Origin: Warburgia ugandensis
Taxonomy: Eukaryota; Streptophyta; Magnoliopsida; Canellales; Canellaceae
Assembly: GCA_035236585.1 (NCBI GenBank)
Contig: CP141132.1
Coordinates: forward strand, 61,911,880-61,975,879
DNA length: 64,000 nucleotides
Direction: 5' to 3'
Below the pieces are notes generated by a model. It did no database searches and was not told the DNA's origin. It saw only the letters and a list, made by a program, of their open reading frames with translations. Positions 62,124-64,000 of this stretch are shown here, one piece after another. The position numbers were made by a program, and so were the translations under genes. The stretch's first letter is position 1, and the number at the start of each line of letters is the position of its first letter.

Positions 62124-62841
62124 TAGGCCTAGCAATTCGGGTTGGTTGGTCGTGTACACAAACACGACACGATTAGAGTTATGGGTCTACATGAACACGA
62201 CCCGCTTAATAATCGTGTCAAGAACCCATGACTCGAACACGACACGATTATTAAACAAGTCGACACGACTCGTGTAACATGATTAAATGAATGTAAAATA
62301 ACTAATATAGGACGGTTTTTCGTATAAGAATATAGGCGGTTAGTTTTTCAAAAACCATAAAAATATAGGACAGTTTTTGAAAACCCGTCCTATATTGAAA
62401 TATAGGACAGCTAATATAGGACGGTTTTTAAAAAACCGTCCTGTATATTGATGGTTTTTTAAAAACCATAAAAATATAGGAATGGTAATATTGAAAAACT
62501 ATTCTATATTAGTAATATACGACTGTTTTTCAATACCCGTCCTATATATATAGGATGGGTAATATAGGTTGGTTTTTCAAAAACCATCTTATATTTTCAA
62601 CCCGATTGGTTAACAGGTTGCAGGTCAGATGGGTCAACACGACGAATTAATAGGTCTTGTGTCAAATAGGTCAACACGACGGGTCAACATTGATTGACTC
62701 GAACACGACACGATTTTTGGGGTGTCATTTTTGGGTTGACCTGAAAATGGCACGAACACGATAAAGACTCGACTCTAACCTGCAAAATTTGTGTCGGGTT
62801 CAAGTCGTGTTATCCTGTAGTGTCATATTTTGCCACCCCTA
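62124..62841. mobile_element. hAT-type MITE, 718 bp, perfect 8-bp TSD GTCTTGAG
   Basis: One end is TAGGCCTAGCAA, the other, in reverse complement, TAGGGGTGGCAA. GTCTTGAG flanks it at 62116-62123 and 62842-62849. Both subterminal zones are full of ACACGACACG/CGTGTCG words. The centre (62300-62600) is a series of hairpin-forming words, for example a near-perfect palindrome at 62415-62447 (TATAGGACGGTTTTT and its complement) and ACCCGTCCTATATATATAGG region at 62535-62560. No coding. 8-bp duplications and TAGGGGTGGCAA-type ends are typical of non-autonomous plant hATs. It interrupts copia gag. Confidence 0.9.
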
Positions 62842-62849
62842 GTCTTGAG

Positions 62850-63560
62850 AACTTGTCTTCTAGTGTGAAAAATTTGAGAAGTGAAGCCTATCTTATAGTA
62901 GGTTTTGTCCACAGTCAGCCAAATGTCTCCGGTTGTAGAAAGTAACAAATACGTCCTACTAATCTTAGGCTATATAGTGTAGTAGCTGTGACATTGTCAA
63001 TCTCCCATGTTTCATAGGATTCATCTGTCTCTGTTGATGCCTTAGCAACTCCATTCACATATTTGAACTTTGCTCTACTCATTAAAATAATTTTGGTGGA
63101 AATTTCTCCATTCAATTTAACAGTAGAAATTTGAAGAGTGGGATTTTCAAATTAAATAGGAATTTTATGGTGACCCAAAGTGACTGTAGAAGACGACAAT
63201 TTTAGACAGTGTGAAGGACAAAAAAATTTAGTGCAATAGATTCTACGAAGAAGGAGACAAACCTTGTTTACCGGCAGCAACCACCTCAGGGATGACCAAC
63301 GAACAAAGAAACTGGCAGTCTTGACGGCTGATCATTGTAGATTTTTTGGGTGATACTAGTCCAAAAAACTAGAAATTCTGAGCAAGTGAGCCTAGATTCA
63401 AATGTCACCTACTGCTAGGCCTTGTAGATCGGTGGTTTCTGAGACAAATGGTGGTGGCTGTATCACTAGTAGATCAGCGGCAACAAAATTTCGGCAATGA
63501 GGGCTAGAAAAATAAAAAATATCTGGCGACAAAAAATAGGGTTTTTTAGAACCTGCTCCT
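62850..63560 (-). pseudogene. Ty1/copia gag N-part and leader (minus copy)
   Basis: 62915-63115 reads KFKYVNGVAKASTETDESYE, TWEIDNVTATTLYSLRL, parallel to KFKHVNGVARALIEIDESYK at 53930. Upstream to 63560 the leader is similar to 53440-53840 of the plus copy (TTCTAAAAA.CCTATTTTTT near both starts). The 5' LTR of this copy is missing. Confidence 0.75.
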
Positions 63561-63670
63561 TGTTCATCTCCATAAGCATCGTTTCCTGCCCAGATGCCAA
63601 GCCTCTAACTTCATTTTCAAGTGGGTTAATGCGTTGGTCTTCCATAGCCTGCTATAATATCGAAATTTAA
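63561..63670 (-). pseudogene. Ty3/gypsy-like gag start fused upstream of copia (minus)
   Basis: The minus strand reads a start region MEDQRINPLENEVRGLASGQ, ETMLMEMNKEQV, like the coiled-coil gag N-terminus of chromovirus gypsy elements. It is preceded by a degenerate TATTATAGCAGG resembling TGGTATCAGAGC. It runs straight into copia leader at about 63560. Confidence 0.45.
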
Positions 63671-64000
63671 ACGGTGCACGTTCATGCATGTATTTGCATG
63701 TGTGGGAGGAGCACAACCTTCCTTAACACTTCCAATTGAACTATGCTAGGAAGAAAGTTTCAATTGGATTTTTTTTCAAAACTTTATTGTCTCAAGTGTT
63801 GAAAAATTACCTGATAACAAAGTTTCTATGATGAAAACTTTCATGCTTAAGCCCTTGGATGCGAATAATATGGAGTGGTTCATCATTGCAATAATAATGT
63901 GGATGTGCTATAGAGCATAGGCAAAGATGACATAGCATACCTTAGAAAGTCAGCCTTGATGCTTGACTCTCCCGAGTCTTGACTCCTCCCCACCGCTATT
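63671..64000. other. Unassigned terminal sequence, possibly gypsy LTR (minus)
   Basis: No reading frame of note. By position upstream of a gypsy-like gag start on the minus strand it may be that element's 5' LTR. It continues beyond the window. Confidence 0.3.

Overview
The window looks like nuclear DNA of a flowering plant: AT-rich, no operons, RNA genes or phage-like genes, and dominated by nested, decayed plant transposable elements. Recognisable families are Ty3/gypsy (an Athila/Tat-like lineage and chromovirus-like fragments), Ty1/copia, L1-like and RTE-like LINEs, Au-type SINEs, hAT transposons and an hAT-type MITE. The species cannot be named from sequence alone. All homology calls are from recognised motifs; no search was run.

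Layout. 1-10221 holds the 3' end of a gypsy element: the pol C-terminus, a tandem array of about 1.6 kb units, and a 3' LTR that was later split by a 2698-bp solo LTR with a perfect 5-bp target duplication. 10268-11911 is a segment with long imperfect inverted ends around an L1-like LINE fragment. 12120-16890 is a second gypsy element (5' LTR, decayed primer-binding site, gag and pre-RT remnants). 16893-21502 is a third gypsy piece on the minus strand, including a perfect 325-bp tandem duplication. About 21510-28460 is long-LTR-type sequence on the minus strand, with an RTE LINE inserted at 24520-25991 (perfect 14-bp duplication). 28468-33300 carries a further copy of the inverted-end repeat, a single copy of the gypsy 3' unit and L1-like LINE fragments.

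The only convincing host gene lies on the plus strand between about 33.7 and 48.9 kb. Four phase-compatible exons (36659-36800, 37670-37786, 47326-47410, 48864-48915) encode the end of a degenerate homeodomain helix, a linker, and the start of a SAWADEE domain. This matches SAWADEE HOMEODOMAIN HOMOLOG 1 (SHH1/DTF1), the histone reader that recruits RNA polymerase IV for RNA-directed DNA methylation. The first part of the homeodomain and the rest of SAWADEE were not found. The 9.5-kb third intron is packed with copia, gypsy, hAT, SINE and RTE pieces.

From 49.9 kb to the end the window is transposon again: gypsy integrase (+) and gag-pro-RT (-), then two copies of one copia family in opposite orientation, meeting tail-to-tail at about 57855. 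Each carries an Au SINE with a perfect target duplication, and the minus copy also carries a 718-bp hAT-type MITE with a perfect 8-bp duplication. I saw no unknown multi-gene system. The most distinctive items are the gypsy tandem array whose units contain the polypurine tract and LTR start, the transposon-riddled SHH1-like locus, the hAT/copia fusion, and the inverted copia pair.
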